Assembly: GCA_030262795.1 (NCBI GenBank) | Contig: JAJSZO010000128.1 | Coordinates: 2,209 to 7,346 of the forward strand | Direction: 5' to 3' | DNA from: Deltaproteobacteria bacterium | GTDB taxonomy: Bacteria; Desulfobacterota; Desulfobacteria; Desulfobacterales; ETH-SRB1 | Length of the DNA: 5,138 nt | Shown here: piece by piece, positions 1 through 5,138 of the stretch | Position numbering within the stretch: position 1 is the first letter of the stretch | Layout: each line of letters opens with the position of its first letter | The notes under the pieces: generated by a model | What the model saw: only the letters and a program-made list of their open reading frames with translations | Databases searched by the model: none | What the model was told of the DNA's origin: nothing | Translations under genes and position numbers: made by a program

Positions 1-121
1 TTCGTGAGTTTTTCCTGATTTAAATTGATCACACCCGATGCTCAATTTATTTTCAAAAAGCTAAAGCTTTACATTCACTTTATCTGAATTCAGCGTGATA
101 GAATAAATGGGCAAAAAGCGA

Positions 122-1471
122 TTATCCTATCTGCTCCTTTACTTTATCTGCTATTTCCCGGCAATATTTCCCGGTTATTTTCAGGGTAGGTCCTTCTACC
201 ATTACACGGCAGAGAGGTTGTGTGCCGGAATAACGGACAAGCACCCTTCCCTTTCCGGCCAAATTTTTCTCGACCGCCTTTATTATCTCAGTAATCTGCG
301 AAACAGATAAAATGTCAGGCTTGTTTTTAACTTCAACATTGATAAGAACCTGAGGGAACACATCCATAATTTTGACGAGTTCAGACAGAGGCTTTGATTC
401 ATCTTTTATAGCATCAATTAATTTTAAAGCAGTAAGAATGCCGTCACCTGTTGTTTGGTGATCCAAAAAAATCATATGACCCGAATCCTCGCCTCCAAGA
501 ACAGCCCCTGAATGAATCATGCTTTCTATAACATATCGATCTCCAACTTTTGCCTTAATATGTTTAATGCCCATATCTTCTAATGCAATACCAAGCCCCA
601 TATTGCTCATTATTGTACTAACAACTGTATTGTTTTTGAGCCGGCCTCTTTTTTTCATGTTTTTTGCACATATGGCAAGAATCTGATCGCCGGTGATAAC
701 ATTTCCCTTTTCATCAACAGCAATAAGTCTGTCACCATCGCCATCAAAAGCAAGACCAATGTCTGCACCTTTTTCCAAAACCCTTTTTCTCAATTCCGAA
801 GTATTTTGCGAACCACAATTTTCATTTATATTCCTTCCATCAGGGTCAATAAAAAGCAATTCAACTTCTGCTTCGAGCCTAACAAACAATTCAGGAGTAA
901 CCTTGTAAGTTGCTCCATTTGAACAATCAACAACGATTTTCATTCCCTGACAAAACTTTTCCGGCACGTCACTCAAAAGGAAATCCATATAATTCTGTCC
1001 CGCATCATCTATTCTATACACTCCTCCTGTCATTCGCACATTTCTGCAAATTGAAGATATTTCGTCACTCAACAATATTTGTTCGATTTCAGCCTCAATT
1101 TCATCTGAAAGTTTAAAACCATCTCCCTTAAATATCTTAATTCCATTATCATAAAATGGATTATGAGATGCAGATATAACAATACCGACATCAGCATCAG
1201 TTGAAGCTGTTATATATGCAATTCCCGGAGTTGGAAGGACACCTGCAAGGTATGCATCTGCCCCCATGGAACAGATCCCTGATATTAGAGCATATTCAAG
1301 CATATAGCCGGATATTCTTGTATCCTTTCCTATAATTATTTTTAGCCTGCCCTTTTCTTTTCTACCAAAAACATATGCAACCGCCCTGCCGACTTTTATA
1401 GCCATTTCAGCAGTTATTGGATATTTATTAGCCAGACCCCTTATCCCGTCAGTACCAAATAATTTATTCAT
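122..1471 (-). CDS. glmM: Phosphoglucosamine mutase GlmM
   Basis: Converts glucosamine-6-phosphate to glucosamine-1-phosphate in the cytoplasm, the step before GlmU in UDP-GlcNAc synthesis for peptidoglycan and LPS. The 449-residue product opens with MNKLFGTDGIRG, the classic GlmM N-terminus. It has the phosphoserine loop SASHNP with the catalytic serine at residue 102 (the same number as in E. coli GlmM), the Mg-binding DGDGDR at 243-248, the sugar-binding GGEDSGH at 326-332, and the C-terminal phosphate loop RYSGTQ at 413-418. All four alpha-phosphohexomutase domains are covered, and the length matches the family (about 445). The reading frame stays open to an upstream start at 1528. ATG 1469-1471 is preferred because the family N-terminus begins there and AGGAAG lies 6 bases upstream; the extra codons read through a repeat-like stretch. 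It lies downstream of the GlmU-like gene, on the same strand, with a 128-bp gap. Identification is very secure. Confidence 0.97.
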   Translation of the reverse strand: MNKLFGTDGIRGLANKYPITAEMAIKVGRAVAYVFGRKEKGRLKIIIGKDTRISGYMLEYALISGICSMGADAYLAGVLPTPGIAYITASTDADVGIVISASHNPFYDNGIKIFKGDGFKLSDEIEAEIEQILLSDEISSICRNVRMTGGVYRIDDAGQNYMDFLLSDVPEKFCQGMKIVVDCSNGATYKVTPELFVRLEAEVELLFIDPDGRNINENCGSQNTSELRKRVLEKGADIGLAFDGDGDRLIAVDEKGNVITGDQILAICAKNMKKRGRLKNNTVVSTIMSNMGLGIALEDMGIKHIKAKVGDRYVIESMIHSGAVLGGEDSGHMIFLDHQTTGDGILTALKLIDAIKDESKPLSELVKIMDVFPQVLINVEVKNKPDILSVSQITEIIKAVEKNLAGKGRVLVRYSGTQPLCRVMVEGPTLKITGKYCREIADKVKEQIG

Positions 1472-1477
1472 AGATTT

Positions 1478-1483
1478 CTTCCT
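1478..1483 (-). promoter_or_regulatory. Ribosome binding site of glmM
   Basis: The minus strand reads AGGAAG followed by AAATCT and then ATG. The spacing suits a Shine-Dalgarno site and fixes the glmM start at 1471 rather than at the in-frame upstream start at 1528. Confidence 0.75.
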
Positions 1484-1493
1484 GATTTTTTTA

Positions 1494-1520
1494 TTTTCCT
1501 GTGCGCCTCTGCGGTGAACC
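1494..1520. repeat. Dispersed-repeat-like stretch (CTGTGCGCCTCTGCGGTGAA)
   Basis: The stretch resembles a C/T/G-rich intergenic sequence of the type CTCTG(C/T)G-CCTCTG(C/T)GGTGAA that I recall scattered in many copies in environmental bacterial genomes, where spurious ORFs reading through it give peptides such as HRRG-x-QE. Here the upstream extension of the glmM frame reads VHRRGAQENK through it. Only one copy is in this window, so repeat status rests on recollection of the pattern, not on copies seen here. Confidence 0.4.
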
Positions 1521-1541
1521 ATTACCAATATTTCTAATTAG

Positions 1542-1555
1542 CGCACCTTGGTGCG
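1542..1555. repeat. Short perfect hairpin between the beta-helix gene and glmM
   Basis: CGCAC-CTTG-GTGCG forms a 5-bp GC-rich stem with a CTTG tetraloop (six paired letters if the central TT alone is the spacer). No T-run follows on either strand, so it does not look like an intrinsic terminator and transcription from the beta-helix gene could continue into glmM. It could be an mRNA-processing or stability hairpin, or part of the repeat cluster here. Confidence 0.4.
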
Positions 1556-1598
1556 GACATAAGTGCCTAATAAAGTTCAAAAAAATGGCTTTGCCTCG

Positions 1599-1615
1599 TT
1601 CAGGCATTAGGCATT
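1599..1615 (-). repeat. Copy 1 of AATGCCTAATRCCTGAA repeat
   Basis: On the minus strand this reads AATGCCTAATGCCTGAA, matching 2823-2839 on the plus strand at 16 of 17 bases, so the two copies flank the beta-helix gene in inverted orientation. This copy encodes the end of that protein (MPNA and the TGA stop). It is internally a tandem of AATGCCT. A further partial copy (TGCCTAAT) is at 1564-1571 on the plus strand. Confidence 0.5.
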
Positions 1616-2769
1616 CTCTCAGTTACGCTATCAACTATCCCTTGCAGCCATTTTGTTCCGAGTTCACTGCTTGTATTTTCAAGCCCCTTTATTACTGATA
1701 TGTAATTCATGCCTGACTTTTCTATACCTGAATCAATATCTTTGAGAAAAACATCTCTTAAGCTTTTATCGCCTTCATTTAAACGCATGTTACTGATAGA
1801 GTCTTCTATTCCACAAAAATCATGTCTATAAAAATCAGGTTGTTTCTTAAAGAAGTCCTTTAACTTTTTTATTCTTTCATCAATTGCCATATCAAGTTTT
1901 TCTTTAAGGCCATCAAAAAGGATATCCGGAAAATCATCTGAAATAAACTTTGAACGAACATGTAGATACCACTGCTTGAATGCTATAAGGTTTGCAATAT
2001 AGATTATATTGTTATTCATTATCCTTTTCGAACTTCGATATATGCCTGACGTAAAAGGAATATTTACGCTCTTATTCAATCCTTCAAAAATGAGACGATC
2101 CGGTTTTAATTCATCTTTTCTGCAAATTGAACCTGCTGCTGTTAAAGTGCCGAATGCAAGACGACAAGGTCCTACGAGCCCCCCCTGCCCTCCTAAAAAT
2201 ATCGGCTTTTTGTTAAGCATGACGCCATTGGGAACATCACCGATAAGAGATGCAGTAGCCTTGTCCTGATTTGGTGTATAATTAAAATGGACATAGGAAC
2301 TTCCGACTTCACTATGGTCTTTCCTGCTGGTTCCGCCTGACATCAAGCAGTCACAAAAGTTAATTAAGCTGCCTAATGTAACAAAAGGTAAAAGTATAGT
2401 GTGTTTCAACCCAACCATATGAGCAATACTTGCTTCTTCTTCAAGGATTGTTCCTTCTCTTATATGTGAGCCATAGCCGATGCTGACTTTATTAAGCAAA
2501 ACAGCTTCTTTTAAAAAACCTCCTTTAACATCAACATTTGTACCAATCTGGCAGTTTTCAATGGTTACAGGGCTTTCATATCCAATCCTTGTATTCTTCA
2601 AAATCAGGGTAGAACTCCCAAAAATTTTACACCCGGAATAAATAACAACGCCATCACCGGAAATTCTGTTTGTATCTATTTCACTACCGATTTCAACACT
2701 ATCAGGATTGGGTATCTTAACCCCTTTTTCTAAAAGCTTTTCAATTTTCGAAATGCTCTGATTCTTCAT
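1600..2769 (-). CDS. GlmU-like left-handed beta-helix protein (putative sugar-nucleotide acyltransferase)
   Basis: A 389-residue protein without a signal peptide. Residues ~24-220 consist of hexapeptide-type turns (IGSEI, IGYES, IGTNV, IGYGS, VGSSY, IGDVP) typical of a left-handed parallel beta-helix. Residues ~157-220, with HFNYTPNQDKAT, IGD, GGLVGP and GTLTAAG, resemble the GlmU acetyltransferase core (CNYDG..K, IGD, V.P, G..IAAGT). The N-terminal uridylyltransferase domain of GlmU is absent, and I do not see the GlmU catalytic NH-L-Y motif; NFCD (137-140) sits near that position. Residues ~245-385 are a helical, Lys-rich extension not found in GlmU. Such proteins are often annotated as UDP-GlcNAc pyrophosphorylase, which this one should not be. 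It is upstream of glmM on the same strand, supporting a role in amino-sugar metabolism. The start is ATG 2767-2769; the in-frame GTG at 2775 abuts the Shine-Dalgarno. The last residues MPNA come from a repeat-like sequence. Exact substrate unknown. Confidence 0.85.
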   Translation of the reverse strand: MKNQSISKIEKLLEKGVKIPNPDSVEIGSEIDTNRISGDGVVIYSGCKIFGSSTLILKNTRIGYESPVTIENCQIGTNVDVKGGFLKEAVLLNKVSIGYGSHIREGTILEEEASIAHMVGLKHTILLPFVTLGSLINFCDCLMSGGTSRKDHSEVGSSYVHFNYTPNQDKATASLIGDVPNGVMLNKKPIFLGGQGGLVGPCRLAFGTLTAAGSICRKDELKPDRLIFEGLNKSVNIPFTSGIYRSSKRIMNNNIIYIANLIAFKQWYLHVRSKFISDDFPDILFDGLKEKLDMAIDERIKKLKDFFKKQPDFYRHDFCGIEDSISNMRLNEGDKSLRDVFLKDIDSGIEKSGMNYISVIKGLENTSSELGTKWLQGIVDSVTERMPNA

Positions 2770-2774
2770 ACTCA

Positions 2775-2782
2775 CCTTCCTT
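2775..2782 (-). promoter_or_regulatory. Strong ribosome binding site of the beta-helix gene
   Basis: The minus strand reads AAGGAAGGTGAGT directly before ATG (2769), nearly the full anti-16S complement. With AAGGAAG as core the spacing to ATG is 6 bases. The GTG two codons upstream (2775) is immediately adjacent to the core and cannot be the start. Confidence 0.75.
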
Positions 2783-2822
2783 AAACCTAAATTGAGCTAT
2801 TTTTTACTTGAAAGGATGCCAA

Positions 2823-2839
2823 AATGCCTAATACCTGAA
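2823..2839 (+). repeat. Copy 2 of AATGCCTAATRCCTGAA repeat
   Basis: The plus strand reads AATGCCTAATACCTGAA, differing by one base from the minus-strand copy at 1599-1615. It lies in the leader of the beta-helix gene, about 55 bp upstream of its start. Small AATGCC-type runs like this are plausible as dispersed intergenic repeats; only these copies are visible here. Confidence 0.5.
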
Positions 2840-2857
2840 ATTAAGGTGAAGAAGTAA

Positions 2858-2995
2858 TTATAAACGATGAAATGAGTAGAAATCTAAAAATGGCCAGGCA
2901 AAAGGATTCCTCCACTTCAGTTTGGGAAAACGAGCGAAATCAGAATCAATAGAGGCCAACTCGCAGCCATGTTTAAGAGCTGCCAAACATGCGTC
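2858..2995 (-). pseudogene. 3' remnant of a VapC-type PIN-domain toxin gene
   Basis: An open frame of 45 codons without a start reads DACLAALKHGCELAS, then IDSDFARFPKLKWRNP, then 15 residues to a TAA stop. This is the characteristic C-terminus of VapC ribonuclease toxins: the acidic residue of the (N)DA-LAA helix, the D.DF active-site motif and the FP-L-WRNP ending. The first two thirds of the PIN domain (about 85-95 residues), including the N-terminal catalytic aspartate, and the partner antitoxin vapB are gone; the codon just before the first D is TAA. The fragment also runs past the usual WRNPL end. It cannot encode an active nuclease. A promoter and an operator-like palindrome lie directly upstream, which suggests an internal deletion that joined the operon's control region to the end of vapC. 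The homology call comes from the peptide alone and is strong. Confidence 0.85.
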
Positions 2996-3000
2996 TTATC

Positions 3001-3036
3001 ATTATAACATTATAGCATCTTTTGAAATGATATCAA
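3001..3036 (-). promoter_or_regulatory. Sigma70-type promoter ahead of the vapC remnant
   Basis: On the minus strand a TTGATA box (3031-3036) is followed after 16 bp by a perfect TATAAT (3009-3014); a second TATAAT sits at 3001-3006. Transcription would start near 3002 and run into the vapC remnant and on toward the beta-helix gene. Likely the old toxin-antitoxin operon promoter. Confidence 0.6.
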
Positions 3037-3047
3037 GACATCATTTC
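3024..3047. promoter_or_regulatory. Operator-like perfect inverted repeat over the promoter
   Basis: GAAATGAT and ATCATTTC form a perfect 8-bp inverted repeat with an 8-bp spacer, covering the -35 box of the promoter. This is the arrangement expected of an autoregulatory VapB or VapBC operator. With vapB lost here, any binding would have to come from an antitoxin encoded elsewhere. Confidence 0.5.
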
Positions 3048-3062
3048 ATGTTTTGAGGCGGC

Positions 3063-3088
3063 AAAAAGTGGTGTGAGGAACGAACACC
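3063..3088 (-). terminator. Probable intrinsic terminator after the amidohydrolase gene
   Basis: Just past the amidohydrolase stop the minus strand reads GGTGT, a 9-base loop, ACACC, then AC and TTTTT. The stem is short (5 bp, extendable through a mismatch), but the T-run and position fit a Rho-independent terminator separating this gene from the remnant promoter downstream. Confidence 0.45.
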
Positions 3089-3091
3089 GCT

Positions 3092-3946
3092 TTAATTTCG
3101 GTGAAACTTCAGATTAAGAAGTCTGGCAGCGTTATTACCGCAAATGCTTTCTATTTCATCCTTTGAAAGACCGGCCTTCTCGAACTCCTTGAAATATCTA
3201 TCCGGCTTTAAGAGTGGGAAATCGCTGCCAAAAAGAATTTTGTTCTTTCCAATAATCTGAATCGCTATTTGATATATTTGGGGAAAATAAAGAAAAGGAG
3301 ATGCGGCTGTATCAAAATAAACATTTTTCAGGTACTCTCCGACTTCCTTTTTCAGGAGATTGAAAAAAAACATCCCCCCGCCCCAGTGTGCAAGAACAAT
3401 TTTGTTATTTGAAAACTTTCTGACAAAACTGTAGATCTGCTCAAGCGTATTTGGAGTTTTACCAGGATAAAGATGGCCGACAGGCTCGTTGGTGTGAATC
3501 AGAACAGGAAGGTTTTTATCTTCGCATATTTCCATAAGCGGCTTAAGCTTTTTCTGTGAAGCCTTATCAATTCCTGATTGATAAAATGCAATTTCGCCAA
3601 TGCCTGAAAGCCCAGCTTCAAGGCATCTAACAACTTCAGGTACCGCATCTTTGTTAAAAGTATCAATACAGCAGAAACCTGATAAACGCCCAGGAAATCT
3701 ATCTATAGCTTCCAGAATATAATCGTTGTGTCTTTTAGATAAATCCGAACTTCTCCATGGGAATCCAAAAACTACTGATTTATCAACACCTTCAATATCC
3801 ATCGAATCTACTATATCTTTTATACCGGCGAGTTTTGATTCAGGAGAGCTGTACAAAAGCTTGAAAGCAGGTTCATATGAAAAGTATTTTTCCCTGTTCT
3901 CTCTTATTTCCTCTGGGAAAATATGAGTATGGAAATCTATAATCAT
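3092..3946 (-). CDS. Amidohydrolase-2 (ACMSD-like) family metal-dependent hydrolase
   Basis: A 284-residue TIM-barrel protein of the amidohydrolase-related superfamily, presumably cytoplasmic (no signal peptide). Family metal and catalytic ligands are all visible: HTH near the N-terminus (MIIDFHTH; H6 and H8), H151 in LIHTNEP, H187 in LAHWGGG, and D242 in LFGSDFP. The H-x-H, H, H, D set matches the decarboxylase/hydrolase branch that includes ACMSD and gamma-resorcylate decarboxylase. E118 in IGEIAFYQ lies at a barrel-strand end. The C-terminus (ICGNNAARLLNL) is the usual family ending, so the gene is complete. GGGAG lies 7 bases before the ATG. The substrate cannot be told from sequence; the family spans C-C decarboxylases and ring or lactone hydrolases. 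Its neighbours give no pathway hint: a probable terminator follows it, and mobile-element debris precedes it. Confidence 0.9.
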   Translation of the reverse strand: MIIDFHTHIFPEEIRENREKYFSYEPAFKLLYSSPESKLAGIKDIVDSMDIEGVDKSVVFGFPWRSSDLSKRHNDYILEAIDRFPGRLSGFCCIDTFNKDAVPEVVRCLEAGLSGIGEIAFYQSGIDKASQKKLKPLMEICEDKNLPVLIHTNEPVGHLYPGKTPNTLEQIYSFVRKFSNNKIVLAHWGGGMFFFNLLKKEVGEYLKNVYFDTAASPFLYFPQIYQIAIQIIGKNKILFGSDFPLLKPDRYFKEFEKAGLSKDEIESICGNNAARLLNLKFHRN

Positions 3947-3971
3947 TTTAAATCTCCCGCAGCCATACTAA

Positions 3972-4135
3972 TTGGGTGTAAATCACGAGTGTTGTTAAAA
4001 CAATCACCCCGAACTACAGCCCGGGACATGAATTTTTGTTGAAAACTACGACAAAACACTGCTTTGCCATTACCGTAGCAAAAGCCATCTTATCAAAAAT
4101 AATCCTAATTACCAACAGTGTTTATTTACACCCAA
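3972..4135. mobile_element. Small element with inverted ends (MITE-like, 164 bp)
   Basis: The ends are inverted repeats: TTGGGTGTAAAT (3972-3983) is mirrored exactly by ATTTACACCCAA (4124-4135), and the similarity continues imperfectly to 23 bp (3972-3994 against 4113-4135, about 18 of 23). The 118-bp interior has no convincing gene; the frame through it reads into neighbouring sequence. The form fits a non-autonomous derivative of an insertion sequence, though I cannot name the parent family and see no clear target-site duplication. It sits only 25 bp upstream of the amidohydrolase start, so it could influence that gene's promoter. Confidence 0.5.
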
Positions 4136-4147
4136 GAAATACGTTAA

Positions 4148-4236
4148 GAGCCTATTTCAGTGAGTCATGCACACATGGTTCGTGCCCTTCCGACTGGCCT
4201 TTTGGGTCGCACTTAGTCGCCTACTGAAATAGGCTC
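4148..4236. mobile_element. 89-bp palindromic element flanked by TAA repeats
   Basis: GAGCCTATTTCAGT (4148-4161) and its exact complement ACTGAAATAGGCTC (4223-4236) enclose a GC-rich 61-bp core; one further base pairs on each side. The element is flanked by TAA at 4145-4147 and 4237-4239, consistent with a 3-bp target duplication. GAGCC ends and a TNA target are features I associate with IS5-group elements of the IS1031 type, so a MITE is the preferred reading. The core can fold further: GCAC/GTGC around 4170-4183 and CGAC/GTCG around 4189-4209. It ends 8 bp before the IS110 transposase start, so a structured RNA belonging to that element's left end is the main alternative. Confidence 0.55.
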
Positions 4237-4244
4237 TAAGTATA

Positions 4245-4346
4245 GTGAGCCTAACAGTCGGTATAGACGTCGCCAAAGACAAGCATCACGCCCTTATGGG
4301 TACAGCGATTTGTCCCCCTACTTGCGATGGAGTAGATTATTTCTGA
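4245..4346 (+). pseudogene. N-terminal fragment of an IS110-family transposase
   Basis: From GTG 4245 the frame reads VSLTVGIDVAKDKHHALMGTA, the typical start of IS110-family DEDD recombinases; the aspartate in GIDVAKD is the first catalytic acidic residue. Clear similarity ends near 4307, after which the frame runs through unrelated-looking codons to TGA at 4344-4346. About 21 of the usual 300-400 residues remain, so it is inactive. It is the only gene-like item on the plus strand in this window. No good Shine-Dalgarno is visible before GTG. The rest of the element, including its right end, is missing. Confidence 0.75.
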
Positions 4347-4448
4347 GTTTTCGATATAAGGTTTTTTATATATTCGTTATCCACTCTGTTTATGGGAAAT
4401 TCAGCGATTTTGTTCTTTTTTGTCAATATAATTTATCGCTTTCTTCAT
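4347..4448. other. AT-rich gap downstream of the histidine kinase gene
   Basis: There is no gene I can support here. The minus strand holds two tiny frames: 15 codons starting with an ATG immediately after the kinase stop, and a TTG-started 28-30 codon frame (4337-4426) reading ...EFPINRVDNEYIKNLISKTQK. AGCGAT and ATCGCT form a weak inverted repeat (about 4403-4440) with a long loop and no T-run, so it is not a convincing terminator. Confidence 0.3.
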
Positions 4449-5138
4449 CTAAGAAAATGCGGGGAGATTGATTGTAAATGTGCTTCCCTTGCTTAAAGTG
4501 CTTCTTACAATTATTGTGCCACCCAAAGCTACGGCGAATGCTTTAGCCAAGCTGAGACCCAGGCCAATCCCTGTGGTGGATCGGCTTTGATCGCTTTGAT
4601 AGAATCGCTCAAATATATGGGGCTGATCTTCTTGCGAGATGCCAATGCCAGTATCTTCAATGACTATATCAATCTGTCCTTCATGTACAAGAACTTCAAT
4701 GGCAACTGTTCCTCCATCCGGTGTATACTTTATCGCGTTTTCAAGAAGATTTGTCACCATCCGCTGCAGTTTTTTCCTGTCCGTACGCAAATGCAATTCA
4801 TCCGGAATACTAAGATTTATATTAATGTGTTTATCATCAGCAATTGGCTGAAACAGGTCACAAGCGTCTGAAATCAACTTTGTCAGGTCAAAGTCCTCAA
4901 TATTCTGTTGTGCAACTCCTGCTTCAGCTTCGGTGATTTCCAGCATCGTGTTGACCATATCTATCAAGGTATCACACTCTTCAATGGTGCTGACAGCCAT
5001 TTTCTTGAAATCATCGGCGGACTTTTTTCTGACCAATGTCATTTCCGCTATGCCGCGAATCCTTGCGAGAGGACTTCTTAGATCATGGGCGATATTATCA
5101 TTAATCTCTCTCATTGCCAGCAATATGCTCTGAATGCG
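4449..5138 (-). CDS. Sensor histidine kinase, C-terminal catalytic part (5' end outside window)
   Basis: 229 residues are visible, and the frame is still open at the right edge, so the sensor, membrane and HAMP parts lie outside. A TTG at 5121-5123 is not the start, since the frame continues as RIQSILLAMREINDN, the usual HAMP-to-dimerisation linker. The H-box is DNIAHDLRSPLARIRG (phospho-accepting His codon at 5085-5087), followed by the HisKA helices. The HATPase_c domain shows the N-box NLLENAIKYTPDGG, the G1 box DTGIGIS, the F-box IFERFYQSDQSRS and the G2 box GIGLGLSLAKAF. All catalytic motifs are intact, so autophosphorylation and transfer to a response regulator are expected; the regulator is probably the neighbouring gene outside the window. 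The class resembles HAMP-containing OmpR-partner kinases; the signal sensed is unknown. It ends at TAG 4449-4451. Confidence 0.95.
   Translation of the reverse strand, partial: RIQSILLAMREINDNIAHDLRSPLARIRGIAEMTLVRKKSADDFKKMAVSTIEECDTLIDMVNTMLEITEAEAGVAQQNIEDFDLTKLISDACDLFQPIADDKHININLSIPDELHLRTDRKKLQRMVTNLLENAIKYTPDGGTVAIEVLVHEGQIDIVIEDTGIGISQEDQPHIFERFYQSDQSRSTTGIGLGLSLAKAFAVALGGTIIVRSTLSKGSTFTINLPAFS

Noticed and set aside
1..50. Start of another minus-strand gene (TTG frame reading SIGCDQFKSGKTHE)
   Set aside because: There is no Shine-Dalgarno or ATG, and no recognisable N-terminus within the few codons visible.
55..93. Possible terminator downstream of glmM: AAAGC-TTTA-GCTTT with a short T-run on the minus strand, and the palindrome CTGAATTCAG at 84-93
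   Set aside because: The first stem is 5 bp and AT-rich, and the second lacks a T-run; either could be chance in AT-rich DNA.
107..310. Plus-strand open frames inside glmM, the beta-helix gene, the amidohydrolase and the kinase
   Set aside because: They lie opposite clearly coding minus-strand genes and show no protein family features.
1542..1555. Terminator between the beta-helix gene and glmM
   Set aside because: A stable stem but no T-run on either strand.
4036..4227. 63-codon plus-strand open frame
   Set aside because: It crosses the boundaries of two repeat-like elements and has no recognisable protein motif; it is most likely a chance frame.
4147..4237. Integron attC site
   Set aside because: The ends do not match the RYYYAAC / GTTRRRY core sites, despite the palindromic form.
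4387..4426. Promoter with a perfect TTGACA on the minus strand (4421-4426)
   Set aside because: At 17 bp spacing the -10 position reads TGAATT, a poor match, and no gene follows on that strand before the IS110 fragment.

Overview
The window is about 5.1 kb of AT-rich bacterial DNA. All four recognisable intact or edge-cut genes lie on the minus strand. The style of GlmM (RYSGTQ phosphate loop), the GlmU-like beta-helix protein next to it, and the load of small repeats and broken mobile genes fit a Desulfobacterota-type (sulfate-reducer-like) or similar Gram-negative genome. That placement is inference, because no rRNA or other lineage marker is present.

Layout from low to high coordinate: glmM (122-1471, phosphoglucosamine mutase); a 128-bp gap with a dispersed-repeat-like stretch and a hairpin; a gene for a left-handed beta-helix protein resembling the GlmU acetyltransferase domain (1600-2769); a gap that is not empty, holding the 3' end of a VapC (PIN-domain) toxin gene (2858-2995) just behind a good promoter and an operator-like palindrome (3001-3047); a probable terminator (3063-3088); a complete amidohydrolase-2 family gene (3092-3946); a 500-bp mobile-element scrapyard (3947-4448) with a 164-bp element with inverted ends, an 89-bp palindromic element flanked by TAA direct repeats, and the first codons of an IS110-family transposase on the plus strand; and finally the catalytic half of a sensor histidine kinase (4449-5138) that runs off the right edge.

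Functionally, the beta-helix gene is read first and glmM second. Together they point to amino-sugar nucleotide (UDP-GlcNAc) metabolism for peptidoglycan and LPS: GlmM makes glucosamine-1-phosphate, the substrate of GlmU-type acetyltransferases. The amidohydrolase and the histidine kinase have no evident link to this pair.

I see no convincing new multi-gene system. The most interesting signals are the toxin remnant that has kept its promoter and operator and now points at the cell-wall genes, the GlmU-like protein without a uridylyltransferase domain, and the nested small mobile elements.
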